Source: Acidobacteriaceae bacterium KBS 146
GTDB lineage: Bacteria > Acidobacteriota > Terriglobia > Terriglobales > Acidobacteriaceae
Direction: 5' to 3'
DNA length: 64,000 bases
NCBI GenBank assembly: GCA_000688615.1
Contig: JHVA01000001.1
Span: 4,003,501-4,067,500, forward strand
Part shown: positions 8,619 to 16,485 of the stretch, one piece after another
Layout of the letters: the number at the start of each line of letters is the position of its first letter
How positions within the stretch are numbered: the stretch's first letter is position 1
Position numbers and translations under genes: made by a program
The notes under the pieces: model-generated
Databases searched by the model: none
Told to the model about the DNA's origin: nothing
The model's input: only the letters and a program-made list of their open reading frames with translations

Positions 8619-9419
8619 ATGCCAAAGAAAGTAGCCCAAGTTCCCTTTATACAAAGCCTTGATCGCGGCCTAACAATTTTGCAGGCAGTCGCGACGTCGA
8701 CGCAGCCGGTAACGCTGGGTGAGCTATCGGAGCTGCTCGGAGTTGATCGAAGCAGCGCCTTTCGTCTGGCCCAGACACTCCGTCGACGAGGGTTTTTATC
8801 CACACCGGCAGGGCGGAAGGACTACATTCTTGGTTCTGCCATGTGGACTCTGTCGCGCCAGTATGACTGGAGCAATATGCTGGTCAGGGTGGCTCATCAG
8901 GAGTTGAAAGCGCTGGCGAATGCGTTGAATGAGACCGCCCACCTGGCAATTCGCGAAGGGAGGAATGCTCTCTTTATCGATTCCGTCCATGCGCGTCATG
9001 TCTTGGTCGTGGCTGGTCAGACCGGCGAACTTGTCCCCTTATACGCAACCGCTCACGGGAAGGCGTTGCTGGTCGACTTCGACGAGAAGGAACTGCGAAC
9101 GATCTTTGGTACCGACCCCCTGCAGAAATTCACGAAGACGACGATAAAAACGATTCCTGCTCTGGCGAGAGAGTGCGTCGGAATTCGGGAAAAAGGATAC
9201 GCGCTGGACGAAGCCGAGTTTATGGAAGGAATGCGTTGTGTGGCAGCTCCTATTCGTCTGAACAGCGGAATGATTGTTGGATCGATCGGAATCTCCGCTC
9301 CGGCGGCGCGCTTCCTCAAAGAGAGTAATGCTTCCCATTCGAGATCAGTGGTTCAATGTGCAAAAAAGATCGGGCAGTTGCTCAGTGCATCTGAAGAGGC
9401 TACGGAACAGAGCGCTTAA
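8619..9419 (+). CDS. IclR family transcriptional regulator
   Basis: A regulator of 266 residues. The N-terminal winged helix-turn-helix is about residues 10-70 (SLDRGLTILQAVAT, then LGELSELLGVDRSSAFRLAQ). The C-terminal IclR effector domain contains TAHLAIREGRNALFID, YATAHGKALL and the GMRCVAAPI segment. IclR proteins bind short palindromes as dimers or dimer pairs and respond to small organic or sugar acids. It lies 12 bp behind the isomerase-like gene, so it is co-transcribed from operator pair 2 and could be autoregulated. It is the only transcription factor gene in the sugar region and the obvious candidate to bind the five tandem operator pairs; this link is inferred. Confidence 0.88.
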   Translation: MPKKVAQVPFIQSLDRGLTILQAVATSTQPVTLGELSELLGVDRSSAFRLAQTLRRRGFLSTPAGRKDYILGSAMWTLSRQYDWSNMLVRVAHQELKALANALNETAHLAIREGRNALFIDSVHARHVLVVAGQTGELVPLYATAHGKALLVDFDEKELRTIFGTDPLQKFTKTTIKTIPALARECVGIREKGYALDEAEFMEGMRCVAAPIRLNSGMIVGSIGISAPAARFLKESNASHSRSVVQCAKKIGQLLSASEEATEQSA

Positions 9420-9440
9420 CTTTTTTGAGATCCATCGAAG

Positions 9441-9476
9441 GAGGCATCTGGATTTTTCAGATGTCTCTTTCTCTTT
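9441..9476 (+). terminator. Rho-independent terminator after IclR gene
   Basis: The stem GAGGCATCTG/CAGATGTCTC (one G-U pair) closes a loop of about 7 nt and is followed by TTTCTCTTT. It ends the isomerase-IclR transcript. Confidence 0.8.
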
Positions 9477-9507
9477 AAGGAAGAGATGACGTTGGACGCG
9501 CCTGACC

Positions 9508-9546
9508 TGTGCTAGATTTGCAATACGAATTGCACATTGCGCAATT
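9508..9546. promoter_or_regulatory. Tandem operator pair 3 (upstream of SMP-30 lactonase)
   Basis: The 9529-9545 site is ATTGCACATTGCGCAAT with perfect arms (AATTGC/GCAATT over 9528-9546). The partner at 9508-9524 is TGTGCTAGATTTGCAAT, with an exact right arm and a weak left arm, again 21 bp away. It ends about 27 bp before the start codon. Confidence 0.75.
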
Positions 9547-9572
9547 TGGATTTATTAGGGAGTCTTTGAGAG

Positions 9573-10613
9573 ATGCGGAATCCTGTTTTGGATTTTGAGC
9601 TTGATCCATCTAAGTTGCAATACATCGGCAATGGTCTGCAGCGGCCAGAGTGCATTCTTGCGGAGAGAGATGGGACCTTGTGGGCTGCGGATTCACGTGG
9701 AGGTGTGGTCCGGCTGCGTCATGACGGGACCCAGGAGATCATTACCCAGAAGATCTCATCGCACTTCTCGAATGCAGATAGTGAAGCGACCCGATATTTA
9801 ACAGGAACTCTTCCCAATGGATTGGCCTTTGCCGATAACGGTGACATCCTGATCTCCAACTTCGGAACCGACCGTTTGGAGATCATGACCCGCACCGGCG
9901 AGTCGAAGGTGCTGGCTGACAGCATCGATGGAGAGGCGATTGGAAAAGTGAACTTTGTCTTGCGGGATTCGAAGGGCCGCATATGGATAACGGTTTCTAC
10001 AAGAATCAAAAACTGGATGCATGCACTTAAACCTGATCTTGCGGACGGTTACATTGCTCGCTACATTGATGGCAAGTTCCGGATTGTGGCGGACGGTTTC
10101 CACTTTACAAACGAAATCCGCATGGATGCAAAAGAAGAGTACATGTATGTCGTTGAGACGACAGGAGGGTGCATCAGCCGCCTTCGAGTCCATGACGATG
10201 GCTCTCTCGGGGAGCGAGAGATATTTGGTCCATCAAGTCTTGGCAAAGGAGCGTGGCCGGACGGGATCGCCTTTGACAGCCTTGGCAATCTTTGGGGAAC
10301 CTGTGTCTACTCCGACAAGCTTTTTGTGCTTACCCCTGAAGGAGATCTCCGCGTTCTGTTGGATGAAGGCGACCCTGTGAAGGTGGACGCATTGGAGAAG
10401 CAATTCTTCGCCGGTGCCGTTACCCAAGAGGTGTTGTTTGACACAGGTAGAGGTGTAGCTCCGTGGATGGCCAGTGTTACCTTTGGAGGGCCTGACCTTC
10501 GTACGATCTACATAGGCTCTCTCCGAGCTCACAATATTCCTTATTTTTCCGCTCCCGCTCCGGGGTTGCCGATGGTGCATTGGAATGACGTCTACGGAAC
10601 AAACCGGTTGTGA
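9573..10613 (+). CDS. SMP-30/gluconolactonase/LRE family protein
   Basis: A 346-residue six-bladed propeller of the SMP-30/gluconolactonase family. Characteristic segments are RPECILAERDGTLWAADS, LPNGLAFADNGDILISNFG, FTNEIRMDAKEEYMYVVET and WPDGIAFDSLGNLWGT, which carry the usual divalent-metal ligand positions. These enzymes hydrolyse sugar lactones to aldonic acids. There is no signal peptide, so it is cytoplasmic, unlike the second family member in this window. AGGGAG precedes the ATG. It stands alone behind operator pair 3 and is convergent with the next gene. Confidence 0.82.
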   Translation: MRNPVLDFELDPSKLQYIGNGLQRPECILAERDGTLWAADSRGGVVRLRHDGTQEIITQKISSHFSNADSEATRYLTGTLPNGLAFADNGDILISNFGTDRLEIMTRTGESKVLADSIDGEAIGKVNFVLRDSKGRIWITVSTRIKNWMHALKPDLADGYIARYIDGKFRIVADGFHFTNEIRMDAKEEYMYVVETTGGCISRLRVHDDGSLGEREIFGPSSLGKGAWPDGIAFDSLGNLWGTCVYSDKLFVLTPEGDLRVLLDEGDPVKVDALEKQFFAGAVTQEVLFDTGRGVAPWMASVTFGGPDLRTIYIGSLRAHNIPYFSAPAPGLPMVHWNDVYGTNRL

Positions 10614-10622
10614 ACTTACGTT

Positions 10623-11570
10623 CTAGATTGGTTCATTGAGCTGCATTGCAGCGACCGACTCCTGAACTGCCTGGAGAGACGTATATCGAGGGGCGTAGCC
10701 TAACAGGTTTCGGGCCTTGGCGATGCTGCAGTTTGGCGAGTGGGCAATGTGGTCCCAGGTGATCCGCGCGTCTTTTTCGTTCACTGATTGCCTCCACTCT
10801 TCCCACGGGACGAAGTTCAGTTTGGCTGAGTGTCCGTACCAGGTGCTCATGCGTTCCGCGAAGCCTCGGAGAGTGATTGCGGCGGGTGAAACAACATGAA
10901 AGCTCTCGCCGAGGGCGACGCTTCTGCGAGCCATTGCGCAGAGGAAGGCCTGTGCTACATCATCCGCGTGGACATGATGTAGCGTTTCCATCCCCAGATT
11001 GGGGAGAGACACGTTCTTACCCTGCGCCAGATCGGAAAAAATGGCTGGATTAAAGTTCCCCTGGGGGTTGACCGGGTTCCAGCCGATGCCGACCAGATGA
11101 CCGGGATTGAGAACGGTGGCGGGCAGCGATTCCTTTCGAGCCTTTGCGAAAAGGAATTGTTCGATGGCAAGTTTTCGGATGCCATACTCCCCAAAGGGAA
11201 ACTTGGGAGCTTCTTCTACGGTGGGTACTTCGCTGCTATGACCATGAACCCAGATGGTTCCGCAGTGAATCAGATGCTCGATTCGACCCAACAGGGAGGC
11301 AACCAACTGTTCCGCGCTCTCAAGCCGATAGCAGGTCAGATCCATCACGACGTGGGGATCCAGCGAGGCGATTTTTTCTCCGAAAGTCCCTGTCGCTTCT
11401 TCCACATCGCGGTCTAAAGCGATCTGCCGAATTGTCTTCCATGCGGTGCCAGGGAGGTAAGGGGTTTTTATCCCTCTGCAGATGCAGAGTACGGTGTGAC
11501 CGGCTTCCACCAGTTTCGGAGTCAGATAGCTTCCGATGTGTCCTGTGCCCCCAATTACCGCAATCCGCAT
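10623..11570 (-). CDS. NAD-dependent epimerase/dehydratase-like protein
   Basis: An extended-SDR protein of 315 residues: N-terminal AVIGGTGHIGSYL cofactor loop, a possible YxxxK in EYGIRKLAIE, and a C-terminal segment ending GYAPRYTSLQAVQESV as in UDP-sugar epimerase relatives. It is divergent from the transketolase, with operator pair 4 between them, so it may share that control. Family members act on nucleotide sugars or as sugar/sterol dehydrogenases. Its place in a catabolic regulon argues against a cell-wall role, but the substrate cannot be named. Confidence 0.78.
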   Translation of the reverse strand: MRIAVIGGTGHIGSYLTPKLVEAGHTVLCICRGIKTPYLPGTAWKTIRQIALDRDVEEATGTFGEKIASLDPHVVMDLTCYRLESAEQLVASLLGRIEHLIHCGTIWVHGHSSEVPTVEEAPKFPFGEYGIRKLAIEQFLFAKARKESLPATVLNPGHLVGIGWNPVNPQGNFNPAIFSDLAQGKNVSLPNLGMETLHHVHADDVAQAFLCAMARRSVALGESFHVVSPAAITLRGFAERMSTWYGHSAKLNFVPWEEWRQSVNEKDARITWDHIAHSPNCSIAKARNLLGYAPRYTSLQAVQESVAAMQLNEPI

Positions 11571-11690
11571 CGATCTCTCCTTGAGAAATTCATTGTACGG
11601 TCAGAGATTTTAGAAAGAAGGAGGGCCATCCCTCGAGAAGCATTTTGAGGCGTAGTCTTGACGATGATTTGCTGTGGCTCTTATACTTTC

Positions 11691-11728
11691 GCATCTAATT
11701 ATGCAATGTATATTGCGTAATACGCACT
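11691..11728. promoter_or_regulatory. Tandem operator pair 4 (upstream of transketolase)
   Basis: The 11712-11728 site is ATTGCGTAATACGCACT, with a perfect left arm and a near-perfect right arm. The partner 21 bp upstream, 11691-11707, is GCATCTAATTATGCAAT, with a perfect right arm only. It lies 22 bp before the transketolase start and could also serve the divergent epimerase-like gene. Confidence 0.7.
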
Positions 11729-11750
11729 ATGGTACTGAGAAAGAGAGACG

Positions 11751-13895
11751 ATGGATACCCAAGCCCTCGCAGCCAATGAATTCAAAGCCGTAAGCCGTGA
11801 TGTATGGATGCATCGAGATGCGATGTTTCGCAGAGGATTGTTGAAGCTCCTCGCGATTAAGGATTCTGACATTCGCCTTTTGACGCTTGGCCAGAGCGGC
11901 GATGCGGTGGATAAGGGCCTCCATGCTGGAGGCGCCTTCTCTGCCATCGTCCCGTTAGTATCGCTTTACTATGGTGGGTTTCTGCGGCTGGATGTGGCAG
12001 ACCCGACCAGGCGCGGACAGGATATGTTCACCCTGAGTAAGGGGCATGCCGTTGCTTCTCTTGCATCGATTTATGCCGAGCTGGGTTATTTCGACGAGAA
12101 AGTCTTGAGAGGATCCCGTTCGCACAAAAGTATCCTGAACGGTCATCCTGGCCCAGTGCTTCCGGGCATCCAGATCGCCACCGGTCCCATGGGGCAAGGG
12201 ATTGGAGTTGCCCAGGGATTTGCGATCTCTGGAAAGAGAAGTCCTCAATTTGATTCGTATTGTCTGGTTGGGGATGGCGAACTCCAGGAGGGCTCTTGCT
12301 GGGAGGCTGTGATGTATGCGGCTCAGCACAATCTCGATAATTTCTGTGTCCTTGTAGATCGGAACAACGGTCAGCTGGATATTCACGATCGGATGCTTTT
12401 TCCGATGCCTCCGCTTGAAGAGGTCTTCCGCTCATTCGGCTGGAACACTCATAACGTTGACGCAATGCAATACGACGGTGTCGTAGGTGCGTTGAATGCC
12501 TTCCGGTTCGGCGCGAGAAACGGGAGACCGACGGTCATTTTATGCAATACGAAAAAGGGATTCGGGGCTTTCTCTGACTTCTTCAACAAACATAAGGTGA
12601 CGGTGACAGATGCTCTGTTGGCCCAGGAGCTGCAGTTGCAGAAGCAACGCAGAGCGTCACGAGTAGAAGAGCTCCTCGCTTTTCTCGATGAATTATCTGC
12701 CTCGGGTGATGGAGAAGTGATTCGCGATCTTCTCTTGAATGAAGCCGAGAGGATGCACCTGAAAGCCGGAAGGTCATCAGAGGGAAATCTGTTTGATTCT
12801 GTTATTGGCCCGGTTCTCACGAGGCGCGTGCCAAAGCGTGACAAGAAGATTCATTACGAACCGTCAGCTCTGCCCAAGCTGGATCGGAATAAGAGCTATA
12901 GTGCTGCGGAGATTGTAACTGCAGCAATGAAGGTGTTTGCTCGTGATCAACGCGTCGTCTCGGTCGACTCGGACCTGGCTTCGACCAGCGGGTTGGAGGC
13001 CGGTGTTGGAGGGGCAGATCAGTCGCGGGCGCTGAATGTTGGCGTCGCCGAAGCGAACATGATGCTGATCTCTGAGGCCTATGCCGCCCTGGGTTACAAC
13101 ACGTGGTGTAGCACGTTCTGCCCATTTTTCAACTGGCAGGTCATGCGCCGTGTCGCTGTTGGTCAGCAGGAGAGACTGGAGGCGATCGCAGAGAGAGATG
13201 GGTGGCTCAGTGAAGGGCACGGCCTGGACATCACATTTCTGGCTACGGCGGCGAACTTTGAGACGCGCACGAATGGCGCCACCCACATGGGAAATGACGA
13301 TGCTTCGACGTTTGATGCCGTCGCGCACCTGAAGATCATCGATGTGTCCTGCCCACAGCAGATGCTATCGATCATGAAGTGGATTATGGAGGGGAATCGC
13401 GGTCTGGTTTACTTGAGGGTAATGAGGACGGGCTCCGCAGTTCTATATGGCGGAGACTACGAGTTTGAATTTGGAAAAGGCTATGAATTACGGCGTTCCG
13501 ATTCAGATCGCGCGATCGTCATCAGCAGTGGCCGGGGCGTACATGAGGCACTGAAAGCCGCAGAAATCTGTGCAGAAAAGGGCGTCAAGATTGCTGTTGT
13601 CGATATGCCTTCGATCGACGAAGACCTGATGATAGAGCTGTACCGGAGGGGCCTGCCAATTCTCTTTGCAGAACAAAATAACGGCTTTCTCTGGGAGAAC
13701 TTTCTCAAGGTGCTTTACCGTCACCGTGGTGACACCGATACAGCCGGGCTGGGTCGTGTATCTACTATCAATACGCTGGATAAGCAAGGAAATGAGCAGT
13801 TTATTCATTCCGCAACCTATGAGGAGCTCATCGAGATCTTCGGGCTAACACCGGATGGTATTGCCGGAGCAGTTCAAAAGGTTCTTGGTAGTTAG
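11751..13895 (+). CDS. Transketolase (full-length, two domains)
   Basis: Thiamine-diphosphate enzyme of 714 residues. The N-terminal half carries SKGHAVASLASIYAELG and the ThDP motif GDGELQEGSCWEA (GDGE at residues 174-177) ending in DRNNGQ. The C-terminal half has the pyrimidine-binding domain (RALNVGVAEANMMLISEAYAALG) and the transketolase C-domain. N- and C-halves are often separate genes in sugar-utilisation clusters; here they are one chain. It would move two-carbon units between sugar phosphates. Its presence in an inducible regulon suggests pentose- or uronate-derived carbon entering the pentose phosphate pathway. It is the first gene of a plus-strand run with the cupin 14 bp downstream. 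Confidence 0.87.
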   Translation: MDTQALAANEFKAVSRDVWMHRDAMFRRGLLKLLAIKDSDIRLLTLGQSGDAVDKGLHAGGAFSAIVPLVSLYYGGFLRLDVADPTRRGQDMFTLSKGHAVASLASIYAELGYFDEKVLRGSRSHKSILNGHPGPVLPGIQIATGPMGQGIGVAQGFAISGKRSPQFDSYCLVGDGELQEGSCWEAVMYAAQHNLDNFCVLVDRNNGQLDIHDRMLFPMPPLEEVFRSFGWNTHNVDAMQYDGVVGALNAFRFGARNGRPTVILCNTKKGFGAFSDFFNKHKVTVTDALLAQELQLQKQRRASRVEELLAFLDELSASGDGEVIRDLLLNEAERMHLKAGRSSEGNLFDSVIGPVLTRRVPKRDKKIHYEPSALPKLDRNKSYSAAEIVTAAMKVFARDQRVVSVDSDLASTSGLEAGVGGADQSRALNVGVAEANMMLISEAYAALGYNTWCSTFCPFFNWQVMRRVAVGQQERLEAIAERDGWLSEGHGLDITFLATAANFETRTNGATHMGNDDASTFDAVAHLKIIDVSCPQQMLSIMKWIMEGNRGLVYLRVMRTGSAVLYGGDYEFEFGKGYELRRSDSDRAIVISSGRGVHEALKAAEICAEKGVKIAVVDMPSIDEDLMIELYRRGLPILFAEQNNGFLWENFLKVLYRHRGDTDTAGLGRVSTINTLDKQGNEQFIHSATYEELIEIFGLTPDGIAGAVQKVLGS

Positions 13896-13909
13896 GAAAG
13901 AGAGAATAG

Positions 13910-14302
13910 ATGTCGATACCCATCGTAGATGAAGTCTCCGTTGATGAACTGGATCTGCCCGGAAGAAAGTTACGCTGGGTGATTACGAAAGAAAACGCTG
14001 GCGCGCAGTACTGCACGATGGCTGTCATCCGGGTCGAACCGGGTCAGAGAGTTCGTCCTGCACATTCTCATCCGAATGGAGAAGAGATCATATATATCCT
14101 GAGTGGTCATGGCAGGGTTCTCGTGGATGGAGAGGTTGAAGCCGTGCATGCGGGCTGTGCTGTGTTGTTTCCTCAGGGGAAAGTTCACATGCTTCACAAT
14201 CTCTCGGATGTGGAGATGAAGGTCGCGTGTTTTTTCGCGCCCCCGGCAGGGCTTGAGAACTATAAATTTTTTGATGATATAGACTTCCCCGAAGACTGCT
14301 AG
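13910..14302 (+). CDS. Small cupin-domain protein
   Basis: A single-domain cupin of 130 residues. Motif 1 is visible as PAHSHPNGEEIIYILSGHG, and motif 2 around FPQGKVHMLHNLSD. The histidines and the glutamate give a metal site typical of sugar isomerases, of dioxygenases or of binding-only cupins. There is no signal peptide. It follows transketolase after 14 bp with a GGAAAGAGAG-like ribosome site and is probably co-expressed. A KdgF-like role (linearising an unsaturated uronate) is conceivable given the uronate-type enzymes nearby, but nothing proves it. Confidence 0.78.
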   Translation: MSIPIVDEVSVDELDLPGRKLRWVITKENAGAQYCTMAVIRVEPGQRVRPAHSHPNGEEIIYILSGHGRVLVDGEVEAVHAGCAVLFPQGKVHMLHNLSDVEMKVACFFAPPAGLENYKFFDDIDFPEDC

Positions 14303-14386
14303 ATGGAAGCTATGATTCCGATCATGCAATAAGCTGTTGATCAAAGCATATCCGCGCCCATGCCGCGCGCCGAGGAGTATTGACGG

Positions 14387-15700
14387 ATGAATCGTCGCGA
14401 AGTGCTGTTAGGAACGACGCTAAGCGCGGTTGCGGGACTCGCCTATTCTGCAAAGGCACACGCGGCACCTGGTGCAACCTATTCCGGAGCCAGTCACGCA
14501 GGAGTTGTACCTCAGAAGATTGCCGCAGTTGAGCTGATTGAACTGGTCGGCCACTATGAGGCCGAATCAGGGATTAATCGTCAGCGCCAGGTTAGTCCTC
14601 TGGATATATATGACGATGAGAGGCCGGAAGAATATAAGGATATTCCCGCCGGCACGAAGACGATTCAAACCAGCGCCATCTATCTGCGCATCAGGACGGA
14701 CAGCGGACTGGAAGGACTCTATGGTCCGATCGAACGCGAACAAGCCGTTGTCATCAATGAAGACCTCCGGCCCTTTCTCCTTGGAAAGGATGCGCTGGCA
14801 ACGGAACTTTTGTGGGACAAGATGTATCGTTCCAATCGGCATTCCCGTGATGGTTATTTCATGATGGCGATCAGCGCTGTTGATAACACGCTGTGGGACC
14901 TGAAGGGACGTTTTTATGGCGTCCCGGTCTATCGGCTGCTTGGCGGTCCCACTCGTGAGTCGGTGGAGGTTTACGCTAGCTGCCTTGGATTTTCGCTCGA
15001 ACCAGAGGCTGTACGAAAACGTTGTCTCGCCCTGAAGCAGGAAGGGTTTCGATATCAGAAGTGGTTCATGGCCTACGGGCCAGGGTCCGGCGCTGAAGGA
15101 ATGGAGAAAAATGTCGCTCTTGTCCGGCTTCTGCGCGAAACCTTAGGGGATGATACGGAATTAATGTTTGACGCATACAGCGGATGGGATCAGACCTATG
15201 CCCTGGAGTGGGCCCATCAGGTTGAACCTTACCATCCGCGTTGGATGGAGGAGATAGCGCACCCGGAGAAGATAGAATCTTTCGTTAATCTCCATCGAGG
15301 CACCACGGTTCCGATTGCGTCGGGAGAACATTTTTACGGGCGATGGGAGGTGCAGCGCTATCTGCAAGCTGACGCACTTTCGGTGGTTCAGGCAGATCCA
15401 GAGTGGTGTGGAGGAATCTCCGAGCTACTGAAGATCGGTACGGTTGCGTCGCTCTATGATGTTCCTGTCATTCCTCATGGCCACAGTCTTCATGCTGCAA
15501 TGCATGTGATCGCGAGCCAGTCTCCTATGACGTTTCCCCTAGGCGAGTACCTGATTAACAAGATGCGGCACTATTATCATTTTGAGAAAAACCCGCCGGT
15601 TCCGGAACGAGCCCATCTGACGCTGCCGAAGGGAGCAGGATTCGGAATTGAGCTGGATCCAGCAAAGATTGATTCGCAAAGGATGTTGCGTTGGACGTAG
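14387..15700 (+). CDS. Tat-exported enolase-superfamily sugar-acid dehydratase (rhamnonate dehydratase-like)
   Basis: A mandelate racemase/muconate lactonising-type enzyme of 437 residues. The N-terminus MNRREVLLGTTLSAVAGLAY is a twin-arginine signal with an AHA cleavage site, which is unusual for this superfamily. The barrel shows metal ligands in MFDAYSGWD, WMEEIAHPE and ASGEHFYG, and a catalytic histidine candidate in VIPHGHSLHA, which recalls L-rhamnonate dehydratase. The predicted reaction is dehydration of an aldonic acid to a 2-keto-3-deoxy acid. Export suggests it works on acids made in the periplasm by the PQQ dehydrogenase and secreted lactonase. Its last 10 bp overlap the next SDR gene. 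Confidence 0.8.
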   Translation: MNRREVLLGTTLSAVAGLAYSAKAHAAPGATYSGASHAGVVPQKIAAVELIELVGHYEAESGINRQRQVSPLDIYDDERPEEYKDIPAGTKTIQTSAIYLRIRTDSGLEGLYGPIEREQAVVINEDLRPFLLGKDALATELLWDKMYRSNRHSRDGYFMMAISAVDNTLWDLKGRFYGVPVYRLLGGPTRESVEVYASCLGFSLEPEAVRKRCLALKQEGFRYQKWFMAYGPGSGAEGMEKNVALVRLLRETLGDDTELMFDAYSGWDQTYALEWAHQVEPYHPRWMEEIAHPEKIESFVNLHRGTTVPIASGEHFYGRWEVQRYLQADALSVVQADPEWCGGISELLKIGTVASLYDVPVIPHGHSLHAAMHVIASQSPMTFPLGEYLINKMRHYYHFEKNPPVPERAHLTLPKGAGFGIELDPAKIDSQRMLRWT

Positions 15701-16485
15701 ACACAAAAATTCAAAGCTCAAGTTCAAGAGAGCTGAATGGGCAGTGTGCTGTTGTCCTCGGAGGAACGTCGGGGATCGGCCGGTCTCTGTCTTTGGGGCT
15801 GGCGCGCTGCGGCATCTCCGTCATTGCGTCTTCGCGGAACGACGGCCCTGTTGCCACGGTCGCATCAGAGATCGAAACACTTGGAGTGCCTACACTGCGG
15901 ATGTGCAGTGATGTATCGGACCGTGCGTCTTTATTGCGTCTTCGTGAAGCTGTCGTAGCGAAGTTTGGCGGTGTACAGATCCTCGTCAACTGTGCCGGTA
16001 TCACCCAGCGGGTGTCGACCCTGGATATGGATGAGGAAGTCTGGCGACGGATCTTCGATGTCAATCTGACGGGAACTTTGCGGGCATGCCAGGTTTTCGG
16101 TGAAACCATGCTCGAAAACGGTTATGGAAGGATCGTCAACATCGCTTCGCTGTCGACCTTTGTCGCATTTCACGAAGTAGCTGCCTACGGTGCCAGCAAA
16201 GCAGCGGTAGGCTCTCTTACGCGGTCCCTGGCGGTTGAGTGGGCTCCAAGAGGGATTACTGTCAATGCAATTGCCCCCGGAGTATTTCCTACAGCGTTGA
16301 ATCGCAAGATTATCGATAGTCCGAGAGGCCAGGAGCTTTTGCAAAGGACGCCCATGCGTCGATTTGGGGAACCTGATGAGCTGGTTTCGGCCCTTCTTTA
16401 TCTTGTTAGCCCAGATAACAGCTTTACCACGGGACAGTTGGTTGTGGTTGATGGAGGCTTTTTAGCCAGCGGGGTGAACCAATGA
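15691..16485 (+). CDS. SDR family oxidoreductase
   Basis: A classical SDR of 264 residues with LGGTSGIGRSL, NCAG, the NIASLS serine, YGASK and C-terminal LVVVDGGF. It resembles 2-keto-3-deoxy-sugar-acid or gluconate 5-dehydrogenase types. The start is a TTG at 15691 inside the previous gene, with AAAGGAT 6 bp before it, and the two genes overlap by 10 bp. Its stop overlaps the start of the GH3 gene (ATGA). This tight packing argues for translational coupling of dehydratase, SDR and glycosidase. It is cytoplasmic; the substrate is inferred only from its neighbours. Confidence 0.83.
   Translation: MDVDTKIQSSSSRELNGQCAVVLGGTSGIGRSLSLGLARCGISVIASSRNDGPVATVASEIETLGVPTLRMCSDVSDRASLLRLREAVVAKFGGVQILVNCAGITQRVSTLDMDEEVWRRIFDVNLTGTLRACQVFGETMLENGYGRIVNIASLSTFVAFHEVAAYGASKAAVGSLTRSLAVEWAPRGITVNAIAPGVFPTALNRKIIDSPRGQELLQRTPMRRFGEPDELVSALLYLVSPDNSFTTGQLVVVDGGFLASGVNQ

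Noticed and set aside
14326..14330. A GCAAT half-site before the enolase-superfamily gene
   Set aside because: There is no matching left arm and no phased partner 21 bp away, so it is not counted as an operator.
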